A DNA stretch of 17,783 bases, taken from the NCBI GenBank assembly GCA_030158535.1, contig JAOASV010000050.1:1-17783 (forward strand), in the 5' to 3' direction. The position numbers and the translations under genes were made by a program. Shown piece after piece: positions 6,802-15,439 of this stretch. The number at the start of each line of letters is the position of its first letter. Position 1 is the first letter of the stretch. The stretch is from Sediminibacterium sp. (GTDB lineage: Bacteria; Bacteroidota; Bacteroidia; Chitinophagales; Chitinophagaceae). Below the pieces are notes generated by a model. It was given only the letters and a program-made list of their open reading frames with translations, ran no database searches and was not told the origin of the DNA.

Positions 6802-7494
6802 TTAATGACACTCAACACCACCGCCACTATTTACATAATGTGGGCTTATATATGGAATCCCTAAATTCAACCCTCTAAGTATTAATAGTAAGCCCATAAT
6901 GGCAATTACAATGGGCGCCACAAGCTTAATGCGCTGTTTTACAGAGACTTGCAAACGAATTCCATAATAATTAAACACAAATAAAAGAGGCATAGTGCCA
7001 AGTCCAAAAAGAAGCATAAAACCGGCAGCGGCAGTGGCCGACGCTGAAGCCATGGCACCCGTTAAAGCTATATACACCATACCACAGGGCAAAAGTCCAT
7101 TTGCGGCACCTAGTAACAGGGTACCCAAATAGCCTTTTTGCCGAGATGCAAAACCAAAAAAAGAAAAAATTAATTTATTGAATGCTAGCATCCAAGCTGC
7201 GCCGGAAAAAAAATGACTTGTAAAAACGTACCCGAGTAAAACAATTCCAATCGTTAATGAAAAGAATTGTTGAATGCCTGCCACTTGTAAACGCCATCCT
7301 ACAAAACCAACAAGAACGCCAAGTACGGCATAAGTAAAAATTCTAGCAACATGGTATAGGGCTATCTCCAGCCATTTATGGTTATTTGTTGTACGCGTTG
7401 GCACCGCTAATAAAAGTGGCCCACACATACCAACACAATGAAAGCTACTTGTCAAACCAAGCACAAAAGCGGTTGTGAATAGCACAGAAAACAT
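6802..7494 (-). CDS. DsbD_2/UreH-like membrane protein, probable copper handling for cbb3 oxidase
   Basis: A 230-residue polytopic membrane protein of the type annotated as sulfite exporter TauE/SafE family or UreH-like transmembrane domain (PF13386). The first helix carries FHCVGMCGP (18-26), and the mirrored half carries NGLLPCGMVY (132-141), the cysteine motifs expected in this family. About six hydrophobic segments are visible. The C-terminus ends GGGVECH, adding a possible metal-binding Cys-His. It is the last gene of the oxidase operon, starting 2 bp after the ccoH stop. Relatives beside cco genes have been linked to copper delivery or c-type cytochrome maturation. The exact substrate is inferred from context; despite the common name, sulfite export is unlikely here. 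Confidence 0.8.
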   Translation of the reverse strand: MFSVLFTTAFVLGLTSSFHCVGMCGPLLLAVPTRTTNNHKWLEIALYHVARIFTYAVLGVLVGFVGWRLQVAGIQQFFSLTIGIVLLGYVFTSHFFSGAAWMLAFNKLIFSFFGFASRQKGYLGTLLLGAANGLLPCGMVYIALTGAMASASATAAAGFMLLFGLGTMPLLFVFNYYGIRLQVSVKQRIKLVAPIVIAIMGLLLILRGLNLGIPYISPHYVNSGGGVECH

Positions 7495-7496
7495 AA

Positions 7497-7931
7497 CTAT
7501 TGTAATTGTAGTTGATGCGCTACATAATATTTTTTCTGGTTTATTTCGTATGAAATTTTTATCTGATAATCGCCCTTTTGTAAGCGCTTACGTTCTATGA
7601 TTTGTATTCCATTCGAGTCTACATTTAATGCGATGTGCTTATCTTTAGTAGCGTCTACACTGCAGTAAAACCAGGCTTCGCCAGTGATATTGGCGTTTTT
7701 ATGGACGTCTGGAAACCGAAGTAGAATAAGTCCATCTTTTACCTCAATAGATGTAGGCGCTTCCAAAGCTGCATTAGCGGCGCCATCAATTTTATCTTGA
7801 TAGCGTAATTCGTCTTGATAGTAATCTTTACTTACAAGTTCAAATTTCGTTTGCGTGGCTTTGTAAACGAGCGTTGCCATTAGAGCAGCAAAAACGACAA
7901 ATACAATGATTAATTTATTGCCCCAACTCAT
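7497..7931 (-). CDS. ccoH: FixH/CcoH-family oxidase assembly protein
   Basis: A 144-residue protein with one N-terminal membrane anchor (about 6-23, KLIIVFVVFAALMATLVY) and an extracytoplasmic beta-rich domain. The segment after the anchor, ELVSKDYYQDELRYQDKIDG, is the classic FixH pattern (YY..E..YQ..ID), and the C-terminal half resembles the rest of the family. CcoH/FixH is needed for stable assembly of cbb3 cytochrome oxidase in proteobacteria. It lies between ccoG (4-bp gap) and the DsbD_2-like gene (2-bp gap), the usual order. Confidence in family is high; the mechanistic role is carried over from relatives. Confidence 0.9.
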   Translation of the reverse strand: MSWGNKLIIVFVVFAALMATLVYKATQTKFELVSKDYYQDELRYQDKIDGAANAALEAPTSIEVKDGLILLRFPDVHKNANITGEAWFYCSVDATKDKHIALNVDSNGIQIIERKRLQKGDYQIKISYEINQKKYYVAHQLQLQ

Positions 7932-7935
7932 GTGT

Positions 7936-9366
7936 TTAATTTTTGTGTGCGTTAAGTTTTTTTCCAGGGCCTAAAAATGTTGTTTTGCCACCACCTACTA
8001 CTTTATCCCCTTCAAATAACGCTATAGAAAGATCCGTTTTTCGTTTTGTTATTACTTGACGAGGTAGTACAATAAAAAATGTCCCAGCCCCTTGTGCTTC
8101 TTTATTTATGTGTAATAATGGTGCGCCAATCATTTCAACATGCCCAGGGGTATTGCCTGTAATAACTATTTTGAGTTGTACATCTTTGGTTGTTTTATTC
8201 ACCATTTTAATGGAATATAAATTGCTGATGCTATCCACTCCTCTCTCTTGATACAACAAGCCGGCTGTTCGTATAATCGTAGCATCAATATCCTTTCGCG
8301 TTACAAGTAATACAGTCAGAACTGTTAATAATAAAAAGCACAATGCCGTATACATTTTCATACGGTTGGTATACCTGAGCGGTTCGCCATTTGCAATGGT
8401 ATTTTCAGAAGCATACCTAATAAGACCACGTGGTTTGTCAAGCTTATCCATGATATGATCACAAGCATCGATACAGGCGGTACATCCTACACATTCCATT
8501 TGTACACCATTACGAATATCAATGCCAGTAGGACAAACTTTAACGCATTGATGACAATCAATACAATCACCCAGATTTTCTTGATGCTTTGCATGTCCCC
8601 TCGGTTCTCCTCTTTTATAATCGTAAGCAACAATCATTGAGTTTCTGTCTAGTAGTACACTTTGTAATCTTCCGTAAGGACATACCACCGTGCAAGCTTG
8701 CTCTCTAAAAAAAGCATAGACCGCATAAAAAACAGCACTAAAAATAAGTAGTGCAGAAAACCCCACTACATGCTGTGAAACCGGCTCCGTAATGATTTTA
8801 TATAAATCGTCAACGCCAATAATATAAGCTAAAAAGAAATTAGCAATGATAAAACTAAGACCATAAAATAAAATATGCTTCAGTGCTATTTTTGTTATTT
8901 TACCAACATGCCAAGGTGCTTCTTTTAACTGCCGTTGAGCAGGCGCGTCACCAAGAACCAGGTACTCTACTTTACGAAACATCATTTCCATAAAATTGGT
9001 TTGCGGACAGGCCCATCCGCAAAACAACCTTCCAAAAGCTGCTGTAAATAAAATAATGAAGAACACAAAAGTGATCATCGTAATTCCAAAAATAAAAAAG
9101 TCTTGGGGCCAAAATATTTTACCAAATAAAATAAACTTAGCGTTAGGGATATTAAATAAAAAAAGCGGTCTTCCATCTATTTTAACAAATGGCAGTCCAA
9201 AGAAAACAATAAAATAAAAGAAGCTTAAAATTGTACGAGCATTATAAAAGAATCCTTTTGGCTTATAGGCGTAGATCCATTTTCTTTTCCCAGATTCATC
9301 TACAGTAGCAATTCTATCTCTAAAATTTTCTGTTAAGGGTTCGTTGCTATGTTTAATTTGACTCAT
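7936..9366 (-). CDS. ccoG: cbb3 oxidase accessory iron-sulfur protein CcoG
   Basis: A 476-residue membrane protein of the CcoG/FixG/RdxA family, which in proteobacteria reduces Cu(II) to Cu(I) for insertion into the cbb3 catalytic subunit. Membrane segments lie near 45-62, 88-110, 163-185, 203-220 and 339-355. Cysteine motifs are FCGWACPQ (115-122), CTVVCPYGR (225-233), and two [4Fe-4S] ferredoxin motifs: C268-C271-C274-C278P and C292-C295-C298-C302. The C-terminal portion after the last helix is a periplasmic Ig-like domain, as in full-length CcoG. It starts 3 bp after the ccoP stop in a tightly packed operon. All expected cysteines are present. Confidence 0.96.
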   Translation of the reverse strand: MSQIKHSNEPLTENFRDRIATVDESGKRKWIYAYKPKGFFYNARTILSFFYFIVFFGLPFVKIDGRPLFLFNIPNAKFILFGKIFWPQDFFIFGITMITFVFFIILFTAAFGRLFCGWACPQTNFMEMMFRKVEYLVLGDAPAQRQLKEAPWHVGKITKIALKHILFYGLSFIIANFFLAYIIGVDDLYKIITEPVSQHVVGFSALLIFSAVFYAVYAFFREQACTVVCPYGRLQSVLLDRNSMIVAYDYKRGEPRGHAKHQENLGDCIDCHQCVKVCPTGIDIRNGVQMECVGCTACIDACDHIMDKLDKPRGLIRYASENTIANGEPLRYTNRMKMYTALCFLLLTVLTVLLVTRKDIDATIIRTAGLLYQERGVDSISNLYSIKMVNKTTKDVQLKIVITGNTPGHVEMIGAPLLHINKEAQGAGTFFIVLPRQVITKRKTDLSIALFEGDKVVGGGKTTFLGPGKKLNAHKN

Positions 9367-9369
9367 TAC

Positions 9370-10458
9370 TTAGGGTTTAGATACAGCAATTGCTGTATCT
9401 TTTTTGGCGCCATTAGCGCTTGTGTCTGTATATATATTTCCTTGTGGTTCTTTGGCCTTGGCGGGCTTAGTACCAACTAACGATTTTACATAACTTGACA
9501 GTTGCGCCATTTGTACTGGTGAATAATCTTCTTGCCAGCTTTTCATGCCTTTTTCTGGCCATCCATACTTAATGGTTTTAAAAATATCGGAAATAGACCC
9601 TCCATGTATCCAGTAAGCATCTGTAAGATTGGGGCCTACCATACCACCTCCATCAGCAGCATGACAAGCAGCACAAGTTGTTGTAAATATTTTTTTTCCT
9701 GCTTCTAAACTTGTAGGATCTGATAAATAAGTGACCGTGTTTTCATCTACTTTATTAGCTGCTTTTTTCAGGTATGCTTCTTTTTCGATAGCTGCCGTTT
9801 CTAAAGACATCGATAATTCTTCTTTACTTGAAGGTGCGGTATGTGAAACGTGGTTACGGAATAAATAAATTCCTGCAAACACAATGCATAAATAAAAACC
9901 ATACAGCCACCATGGTGGTAGACGGTTGTCTAACTCTCTAATTCCATCATAATCATGTCCTAAATCAATATCCGCTTCTTCATGTACTGGTCTAAATTTG
10001 TTGATATTATCCCACCAAACAAAAAAACGAGATTGTTTTTTTACGGGTGTTTCATTAGCTGATGCGATGTTTTCAAATTCAAACTTTAGTAGGCTTTTTA
10101 AGTGAAACAGCAACCATAGCAAAACTAAAAACTCTAGTCCAATGACCGATAATAAAGCCCATAGCACCGTATCCGACAACCCGCCAATATTGGGTGCAAC
10201 TACCGCTTCCGTTAGAGCTGTATCTGCGCCTGCAGTTTGCGCAGACACAAGTCCAGAACTAAGCAACATAGCAAATACAAGCCCTAAAACTTTAGTGGTG
10301 CTATCTTTTTTATGCGACTCGTACTTTTGCAAATAAATTTGTGCAGCACCCATTACGGTATATGCCAGCACACCAATAGCAACCAGTAAGGTTATGATTA
10401 TAACCACAAGTAATTGCACAAGTGGATTAGACATCGTTGATACTGTATTTAATAGCAT
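9370..10458 (-). CDS. ccoP: cbb3 cytochrome c oxidase subunit III (one-haem CcoP)
   Basis: A 362-residue membrane-bound c-type cytochrome that passes electrons to the cbb3 core. Hydrophobic segments are at about 12-34, 56-74, 97-119 and 184-200. The CcoP N-terminal signature appears around 168-195 (HDYDGIRELDNRLPPWWLYG). A single haem-c site, C262-A-A-C265-H266, is followed by the GPNLTDAYWIHGG element (275-287) and probable axial Met305 in KGMKSW. Proteobacterial CcoP usually has two CxxCH motifs; only one is present, which is common in Bacteroidota. The extra N-terminal helices ahead of the signature resemble a fused CcoQ-like or additional anchor region, although a separate short CcoQ-like gene also lies 23 bp upstream. 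Confidence 0.95.
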   Translation of the reverse strand: MLLNTVSTMSNPLVQLLVVIIITLLVAIGVLAYTVMGAAQIYLQKYESHKKDSTTKVLGLVFAMLLSSGLVSAQTAGADTALTEAVVAPNIGGLSDTVLWALLSVIGLEFLVLLWLLFHLKSLLKFEFENIASANETPVKKQSRFFVWWDNINKFRPVHEEADIDLGHDYDGIRELDNRLPPWWLYGFYLCIVFAGIYLFRNHVSHTAPSSKEELSMSLETAAIEKEAYLKKAANKVDENTVTYLSDPTSLEAGKKIFTTTCAACHAADGGGMVGPNLTDAYWIHGGSISDIFKTIKYGWPEKGMKSWQEDYSPVQMAQLSSYVKSLVGTKPAKAKEPQGNIYTDTSANGAKKDTAIAVSKP

Positions 10459-10481
10459 ACCAATTATTTTAAAATATAGAA

Positions 10482-10643
10482 TTAATTGTTGAGGGGAATT
10501 TGATTGATCGAATCCATTGTTTTTTGATCTGCCTTAAATGCCCAAATGCACATCACAACAAAAAAAGTAAAGAAGATAGAAAACGAGCTCAGTGCATATA
10601 CATCAACACCCGTTATTTTTTCTAAGTAATTGATAAATTTCAT
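10482..10643 (-). CDS. ccoQ: CcoQ-like small cbb3 oxidase subunit
   Basis: A 53-residue single-TM protein read directly from the sequence. It begins MKFINYLEKITGVDVYALSS, has a hydrophobic helix (SFSIFFTFFVVMCIWAFK, about 20-37) and a short polar tail ending in PLNN. ATG at 10643 lies 11 bp after the ccoNO stop, and the TAA is 23 bp before ccoP, exactly where CcoQ is found in cbb3 operons. Sequence conservation of CcoQ is weak, so the name rests on size, topology (short N-terminal cytoplasmic part, one helix, polar tail) and position. CcoQ stabilises the assembled oxidase in other bacteria. Confidence 0.82.
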   Translation of the reverse strand: MKFINYLEKITGVDVYALSSFSIFFTFFVVMCIWAFKADQKTMDSINQIPLNN

Positions 10644-10654
10644 GTCTTTATTTT

Positions 10655-12787
10655 TTATTTATTTACTGCCCCATTTTGTGGCATCATTTTAATATCAGTG
10701 CCTACTCTTTGCAAATACGCAATGAGCGCAATAATTTCCTTGTCGCTATCTGTTTCTATTTTTTCTGCTTGCAATGATTTTGCAATTTTATCTGCTTGTT
10801 GCATCAAATCTTTATTGGCGATTTGATCATAACCACGTGGGTACGGTACACCAAGTGTTTGCATGGCTCTAATTTTTGCTGGTGTAATAGCAGTATCAAT
10901 GACATCGTCTAATAACCAAGGATAAGATGGCATAATTGAGCCAGGACTCATACTCTGGGGCTCTAACATGTGGTTATAGTGCCAGCTATCAGGGTATTTT
11001 CCACCAATACGTGCTAAATCTGGACCCGTTCTTTTACTGCCCCATTGAAATGGATGGTCGTAAACAAATTCACCGGCTTTACTATACTCACCATATCTAG
11101 CAACTTCATCTCTAAACGGCCTAACCATTTGAGAGTGACATGTGTAACAACCCTCTCTAATGTAAATGTCGCGACCCTGTAATTCGAGTGGCGTATATGG
11201 TTTTACGGAAGCGATGGTAGGAATATTGCTTTTGATCAAAAAGGTAGGAACGAGCTCTAAAATACCTCCAATGGCAACAGCAACTAAACTCAACACTAGC
11301 ATTTGAACAGGTCTTGCTTCAATCCATCGGTGCCAGTATTGTTTACCATGAGTCTCAATGTTAACAGGTAGTGGAGCGGCTTCTACTGCTTCATTGGCAA
11401 CAAAAGAGCCTGCTTTAATGGTCTTAAGTAAATTATAAATCATAACAAACGCACCAACCAAATAAAATAAACCACCAATACTTCTTACGACATATAATGG
11501 GATAATATGTGTTACTGTTTCTAAAAACTGAAACTTAAGTGTACCGTCCTCTGTAAACTGTTTCCACATCATGGCTTGTTCAAATCCCGCCCAATACATT
11601 GGAACTGCGTATAAAATAATCCCAATGGTTCCTATCCAAAAGTGATTGGTGGCAAGGCGCTTAGAATACAGCGGTGTATTAAAAATTTTAGGTATCAACC
11701 AATATAAAATACCAAATGTTAAAAAGCCATTCCATCCTAGTGCGCCAACGTGTACGTGTGCAATGGTCCAATCGGTAAAGTGTGATATAGCATTTACAGA
11801 TTTTAAACTTAACAAAGGCCCTTCAAGTGTTGCCATGCCATAACATGTAATGGCAACAACCATAAATTTTAAAATTGGATCTTCTCTTACTTTATCCCAA
11901 GCTCCTCTTAATGTAAATAAACCATTAAGCATCCCACCCCAAGATGGAGCAATAAGCATGATACTAAAAACCACCCCCAGGCTTTGTGCCCAATCAGGTA
12001 ATGCAGTGTATAATAAATGGTGAGGTCCCGCCCAGATATAAATAAATATTAACGCCCAAAAGTGAATGATAGACAAACGATAGCTATACACCGGTCTATT
12101 TGCCGCCTTAGGTAAAAAATAATACATGATACCTAAATATGGCGTTGTTAAAAAGAAGGCAACAGCATTATGACCATACCACCACTGAACAAGTGCATCT
12201 TGCACACCAGCATACCAACTATAACTCTTAAATAAACTAAATGGAATTTCAAAAGAATTAACAATGTGTAACATTGCAACTGTTACCCATGTTGCGATAT
12301 AAAACCAAATAGCAACATACAAGTGACTTTCTCTTCTTTTTAATATGGTACCAAACATATTGATACCAAACACTACCCAAACAAGCGTAATAGCAATATC
12401 TATAGGCCATTCCAGTTCCGCATATTCTTTACCTGTGGTATATCCTGCTAGTAATGTAACAGCTGCTGCAACAATAATTAGTTGCCAACCCCAAAAATGG
12501 ATCTTACTGAGCGTATCATTAAACATACGCGCTTTACAAAGACGCTGCAAAGAATAATAGACCCCCATAAAAATACCATTTCCCACAAATGCAAAAATTA
12601 CTGCATTGGTATGAAGTGGTCTAATTCGTCCAAATGTGGTTATTGGTAAATTAAAATTGGCAGACGGTAAATAAATTTGCACCGCCGCTAATAGTCCAAC
12701 AAGCATGCCTACAATGCCCCATAACATAGTGGCATATGCAAACATTTTTACGGATTTATTGTCATAATAAAATTTTTCTAACTGCAT
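10655..12787 (-). CDS. ccoNO: Fused cbb3 cytochrome oxidase subunits I and II (CcoN-CcoO)
   Basis: A 710-residue fusion carrying both the catalytic subunit and the mono-haem cytochrome c subunit. Residues about 1-460 are CcoN: His59 (RPLHTNAV) as a low-spin haem b ligand, His206 in WWYGHNAVAFF, and His256-His257 in AGPHHLLY as Cu-B ligands, and His344/His346 in AHVHVGALGWNG as haem ligands. Residues about 475-705 are CcoO: an anchor at 494-513, the haem-c motif C547-Y-T-C550-H551 in REGCYTCHSQMVRPFRDE, and probable axial Met619 in GSIMPSYPW. This enzyme reduces O2 to water with high affinity. Fusion of CcoN and CcoO is a known Bacteroidota arrangement. Functional residues all look intact. Confidence 0.98.
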   Translation of the reverse strand: MQLEKFYYDNKSVKMFAYATMLWGIVGMLVGLLAAVQIYLPSANFNLPITTFGRIRPLHTNAVIFAFVGNGIFMGVYYSLQRLCKARMFNDTLSKIHFWGWQLIIVAAAVTLLAGYTTGKEYAELEWPIDIAITLVWVVFGINMFGTILKRRESHLYVAIWFYIATWVTVAMLHIVNSFEIPFSLFKSYSWYAGVQDALVQWWYGHNAVAFFLTTPYLGIMYYFLPKAANRPVYSYRLSIIHFWALIFIYIWAGPHHLLYTALPDWAQSLGVVFSIMLIAPSWGGMLNGLFTLRGAWDKVREDPILKFMVVAITCYGMATLEGPLLSLKSVNAISHFTDWTIAHVHVGALGWNGFLTFGILYWLIPKIFNTPLYSKRLATNHFWIGTIGIILYAVPMYWAGFEQAMMWKQFTEDGTLKFQFLETVTHIIPLYVVRSIGGLFYLVGAFVMIYNLLKTIKAGSFVANEAVEAAPLPVNIETHGKQYWHRWIEARPVQMLVLSLVAVAIGGILELVPTFLIKSNIPTIASVKPYTPLELQGRDIYIREGCYTCHSQMVRPFRDEVARYGEYSKAGEFVYDHPFQWGSKRTGPDLARIGGKYPDSWHYNHMLEPQSMSPGSIMPSYPWLLDDVIDTAITPAKIRAMQTLGVPYPRGYDQIANKDLMQQADKIAKSLQAEKIETDSDKEIIALIAYLQRVGTDIKMMPQNGAVNK

Positions 12788-12823
12788 AGATATAGGTTTT
12801 AAAATAGAATATTATGTATGGCT

Positions 12824-12973
12824 TTATTTGGCTTTTGTATCTTCTAATAGCATACGCATGGGAGGCGATACTTCATCATCGTATTGTCCTGATTTCACAC
12901 TCCAAATAAATGCTGCTAAAAAAAGGGCTGCTACGCTGATACTGGCAATGAGTAAAATGATGATTACGCTCAT
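12824..12973 (-). CDS. ccoS: cbb3 oxidase maturation protein CcoS
   Basis: A 49-residue single-TM protein read directly from the sequence. It begins MSVIIILLIASISVAALFLA, continues AFIWSVKSGQYDDEVSPPMR and ends MLLEDTKAK. The short helix followed by FIWSVKSGQYDD is the characteristic CcoS pattern (W....GQYDD, followed by P..R.L). CcoS is needed for cofactor insertion into the cbb3 core in proteobacteria. The ATG at 12973 lies about 13 nt downstream of the inferred transcription start of the operon (see the regulatory site at 13020-13038), and ccoNO begins 36 bp after its stop. CcoS is thus the first gene of the structural operon. Confidence 0.92.
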   Translation of the reverse strand: MSVIIILLIASISVAALFLAAFIWSVKSGQYDDEVSPPMRMLLEDTKAK

Positions 12974-12990
12974 GTAATGGTATTAGACCA

Positions 12991-12998
12991 CAAAGCTA
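12991..12998 (-). promoter_or_regulatory. -7 element of the ccoS-ccoNO-ccoQ-ccoP-ccoG-ccoH operon
   Basis: TAGCTTTG on the minus strand (12998 to 12991) matches TAnnTTTG exactly. It lies 29.5 bp from the centre of the palindrome at 13020-13038, which would place that site at about -41.5 and transcription start near 12986, 13 nt ahead of the ccoS ATG. Confidence 0.7.
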
Positions 12999-13019
12999 TT
13001 TTACTGCAATATTTTAGGC

Positions 13020-13038
13020 AATGACAAAAGTCATGTTT
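13020..13038 (-). promoter_or_regulatory. Putative FNR-like operator upstream of ccoS
   Basis: On the minus strand AAACATGACTTTTGTCATT contains the 14-bp palindrome ATGAC-N4-GTCAT (13021-13034). The spacing (GA-N6-TC) is that of Crp/Fnr-family sites. It differs by one base in 19 from the site at 15991-16009 and has the same distance to a TAnnTTTG element. It begins right at the ccoI stop codon. The likely ligand is the FNR-like protein encoded at 16024-16728. Confidence 0.72.
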
Positions 13039-15437
13039 TACAAAGACAACCATTTAGCGGTCAAATTGGTAAAACCAAAACTGATAAGTAAAATACTAAT
13101 ACTACTAATGGGCATTAAAATAGCTGCAATCATGGGGGACAAAAGTCCTTGCACTGCAAAAGAAAGCCCTATTAAATTATAGATGATTGAAATAACAAAA
13201 GCAGTAACAACAATTACTTTATTGGCTTTTGCAAGTTGTATAAACTGCTCTAGTTGAGATAATTTTGAAGCGTCTAATATTGCGTCGCTAGCTGGGGTGA
13301 AATTATTGGTGTCATCTGTAATGGCAATACCCACATGTGCCTGTTTCAAAGCACCTGCATCATTTAAACCATCTCCTAACATAACCGTTTTTTTATTGGC
13401 CTTGTGCAACGATGCTACGATTGTAAGTTTATCTTCGGGTTGTTGGTTAAAATACAAATCAGCGTTTTTTCCTAATAATTGACGTAAATAACCGCGTTCA
13501 TTGTCGTTATCTCCACTAATTACTAGTAATGTGAACCTGCTTGTTAACCGCTTTAACATAGCTGGAATAGATGCGCGGTACTGATTTTTCAATTTAAAAA
13601 ATCCTAGGCATACGCCTTCAACAGCAACATACACAGCTGCCCCATTGTGCCTCGAAGTGTCATTTTTTCCTCTTACAAATAAAGAGGAGCCTAAAGTAAT
13701 TAAATCATCATCTACCATTCCCTCAATCCCACTACCTGGTATTTGCTCAAATGCAATTAAAGGATTTCCTGGTAAGACACCCGCCCAATTTGCGATAGCG
13801 GAGCTCAGTGGATGAGATGATTCTGAAGCAAGTGTGCCTATTTTTTGTTTAATTGTATTTGTAAGAGGCTTGCCTTCATACACGACTGATTGGTAGGCTC
13901 TTGTGGTGAGTGTTCCGGTTTTGTCAAATACCAATGTATCAGCGACTGCTAGCTTTTCTATGACAGAGGCATTTTTCAAATAAAATTTATTGTTTGAAAA
14001 AATGCGCAAAATACTAGCGTTTGTAAATGTATTACTTAGCAGTAAGGCACATGGACAAGCAACAATTAAAACGGCCGTTACTGCATTCCACATGATTACA
14101 GTATTTATAAAATACCAATAAATGCCTGCCGTAAAAGCTGTTACGAAAACGGCCCAAGTAAACCAGTAACTAATGGCATGGACAAAAGATCTGTCTTTTG
14201 TCAGGTCGTCCTTAAATGCATCTTTATTCCATAAACTGGTTAAATAACCCTGTGCTACTTCTTTTATAACGAGCAGTTCAATCGTTCCACCTAACTGCTT
14301 TCCGCCCGCGTAAACAATTTCACCCATTTCTTTTGTAACAGGAACACTTTCACCGGTTACAAAACTATAATCAATGAGCGCGTTGCCTCTCGTTAAGATT
14401 GCATCCGCAGGAATTAACTCTTGATCATAAATTTTTAAGGTATCACCCAATTGTATATCTGGAAGTGCTACAGTTATGGAATCTGAACCATTCACTTTAG
14501 TTACTGCCACCGGAAAATAGGATGTGTAATCTCTTTCGAAGCTCAATTTTTTTTGAGTGCGGTCTTGTAGCACCCTGCCAGCCAACATAAAAAATACGAT
14601 GCCTGACATAGAATCTAAATAGCCTCCGCCCACGCCAGTAAATATCTCATATAAACTTCTAAAAAAAGTAACCCAAATAGCTAGCACGATAGGTTCATCA
14701 ATATTTAAAAACTTTTGTTTGACACCTTGCCAAGCACTATTGTAAAATTCACCTGCACTATAAAAAAATACAGGCAAACTAAGTATTACGTTAATATACC
14801 TAAATAGAAGCATTAAGCTTTTTTCTTTAGTGTCAATACCTAGATATTCTGGAAAACTCAGGAGCATAATATTAGCAAAACAAAAACCAGCCACACCCAA
14901 ACGGAAAATTTTACTGCTATTTATACGTGGCTTTTTTTTACCCATATCACTATAGCTGATATAAGGCTCATATCCAATGCGTGTAAGAAGTTCAGCTACT
15001 TTTCTCAAGCTACAGTGCTGATGATTAAAAATAATGGTAGCTTCCTTTCTTTCGAAGTTAACATGACTGTTTACAATAGCTGACTCTAACTTATGTAAAT
15101 TTTCTATGAGCCACAAACAACTACTACAGTGCATTTGAGGCAAATAAAACGTTACATGAATTTGATGCTCGTCTTTATAACTAATGATGCTTTGAGCAAT
15201 TGACGCATCATCTAAAAACGAAAATTTATCTGATCTTACTGCAAATTTTTGTGCGGCACCAGGCGAACTGTTCAAATCGTAATAACTACACATACCTGTC
15301 TGATTCAATATCTCATACACCATTTTACAACCATCACAACAAAAATTCTTTTCTGCTACAAAAATTTTTGTATTGACACATTCTTCTCCGCAATGAAAGC
15401 AATGTAATGCCGTTTTGGTATCTGTAGAAAAAGCCAT
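13038..15437 (-). CDS. ccoI: Copper-transporting P-type ATPase CcoI/FixI
   Basis: A 799-residue P1B-type ATPase that exports Cu(I) across the inner membrane for cbb3 oxidase assembly. The N-terminus has a cysteine-rich extra domain (CFHC 13-16, CC..C 33-37), found in CcoI/FixI-type pumps, then a heavy-metal-associated domain with MHCSSC (102-107). Core motifs: TGES (361-364), metal-site CPC (461-463, in IVACPCALLLS), phosphorylation site Asp505 in DKTGT, the SSHPL nucleotide-site motif (540-544), and GDGLND (688-693). About eight membrane helices are visible. It starts 2 bp after the hemerythrin-like gene and ends next to the ccoS operator. No terminator is seen in between, so read-through into ccoS is possible. 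FixI/CcoI is favoured over a general detoxifying CopA because of the context and the extra Cys domain. Confidence 0.96.
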   Translation of the reverse strand: MAFSTDTKTALHCFHCGEECVNTKIFVAEKNFCCDGCKMVYEILNQTGMCSYYDLNSSPGAAQKFAVRSDKFSFLDDASIAQSIISYKDEHQIHVTFYLPQMHCSSCLWLIENLHKLESAIVNSHVNFERKEATIIFNHQHCSLRKVAELLTRIGYEPYISYSDMGKKKPRINSSKIFRLGVAGFCFANIMLLSFPEYLGIDTKEKSLMLLFRYINVILSLPVFFYSAGEFYNSAWQGVKQKFLNIDEPIVLAIWVTFFRSLYEIFTGVGGGYLDSMSGIVFFMLAGRVLQDRTQKKLSFERDYTSYFPVAVTKVNGSDSITVALPDIQLGDTLKIYDQELIPADAILTRGNALIDYSFVTGESVPVTKEMGEIVYAGGKQLGGTIELLVIKEVAQGYLTSLWNKDAFKDDLTKDRSFVHAISYWFTWAVFVTAFTAGIYWYFINTVIMWNAVTAVLIVACPCALLLSNTFTNASILRIFSNNKFYLKNASVIEKLAVADTLVFDKTGTLTTRAYQSVVYEGKPLTNTIKQKIGTLASESSHPLSSAIANWAGVLPGNPLIAFEQIPGSGIEGMVDDDLITLGSSLFVRGKNDTSRHNGAAVYVAVEGVCLGFFKLKNQYRASIPAMLKRLTSRFTLLVISGDNDNERGYLRQLLGKNADLYFNQQPEDKLTIVASLHKANKKTVMLGDGLNDAGALKQAHVGIAITDDTNNFTPASDAILDASKLSQLEQFIQLAKANKVIVVTAFVISIIYNLIGLSFAVQGLLSPMIAAILMPISSISILLISFGFTNLTAKWLSL

Positions 15438-15439
15438 AT

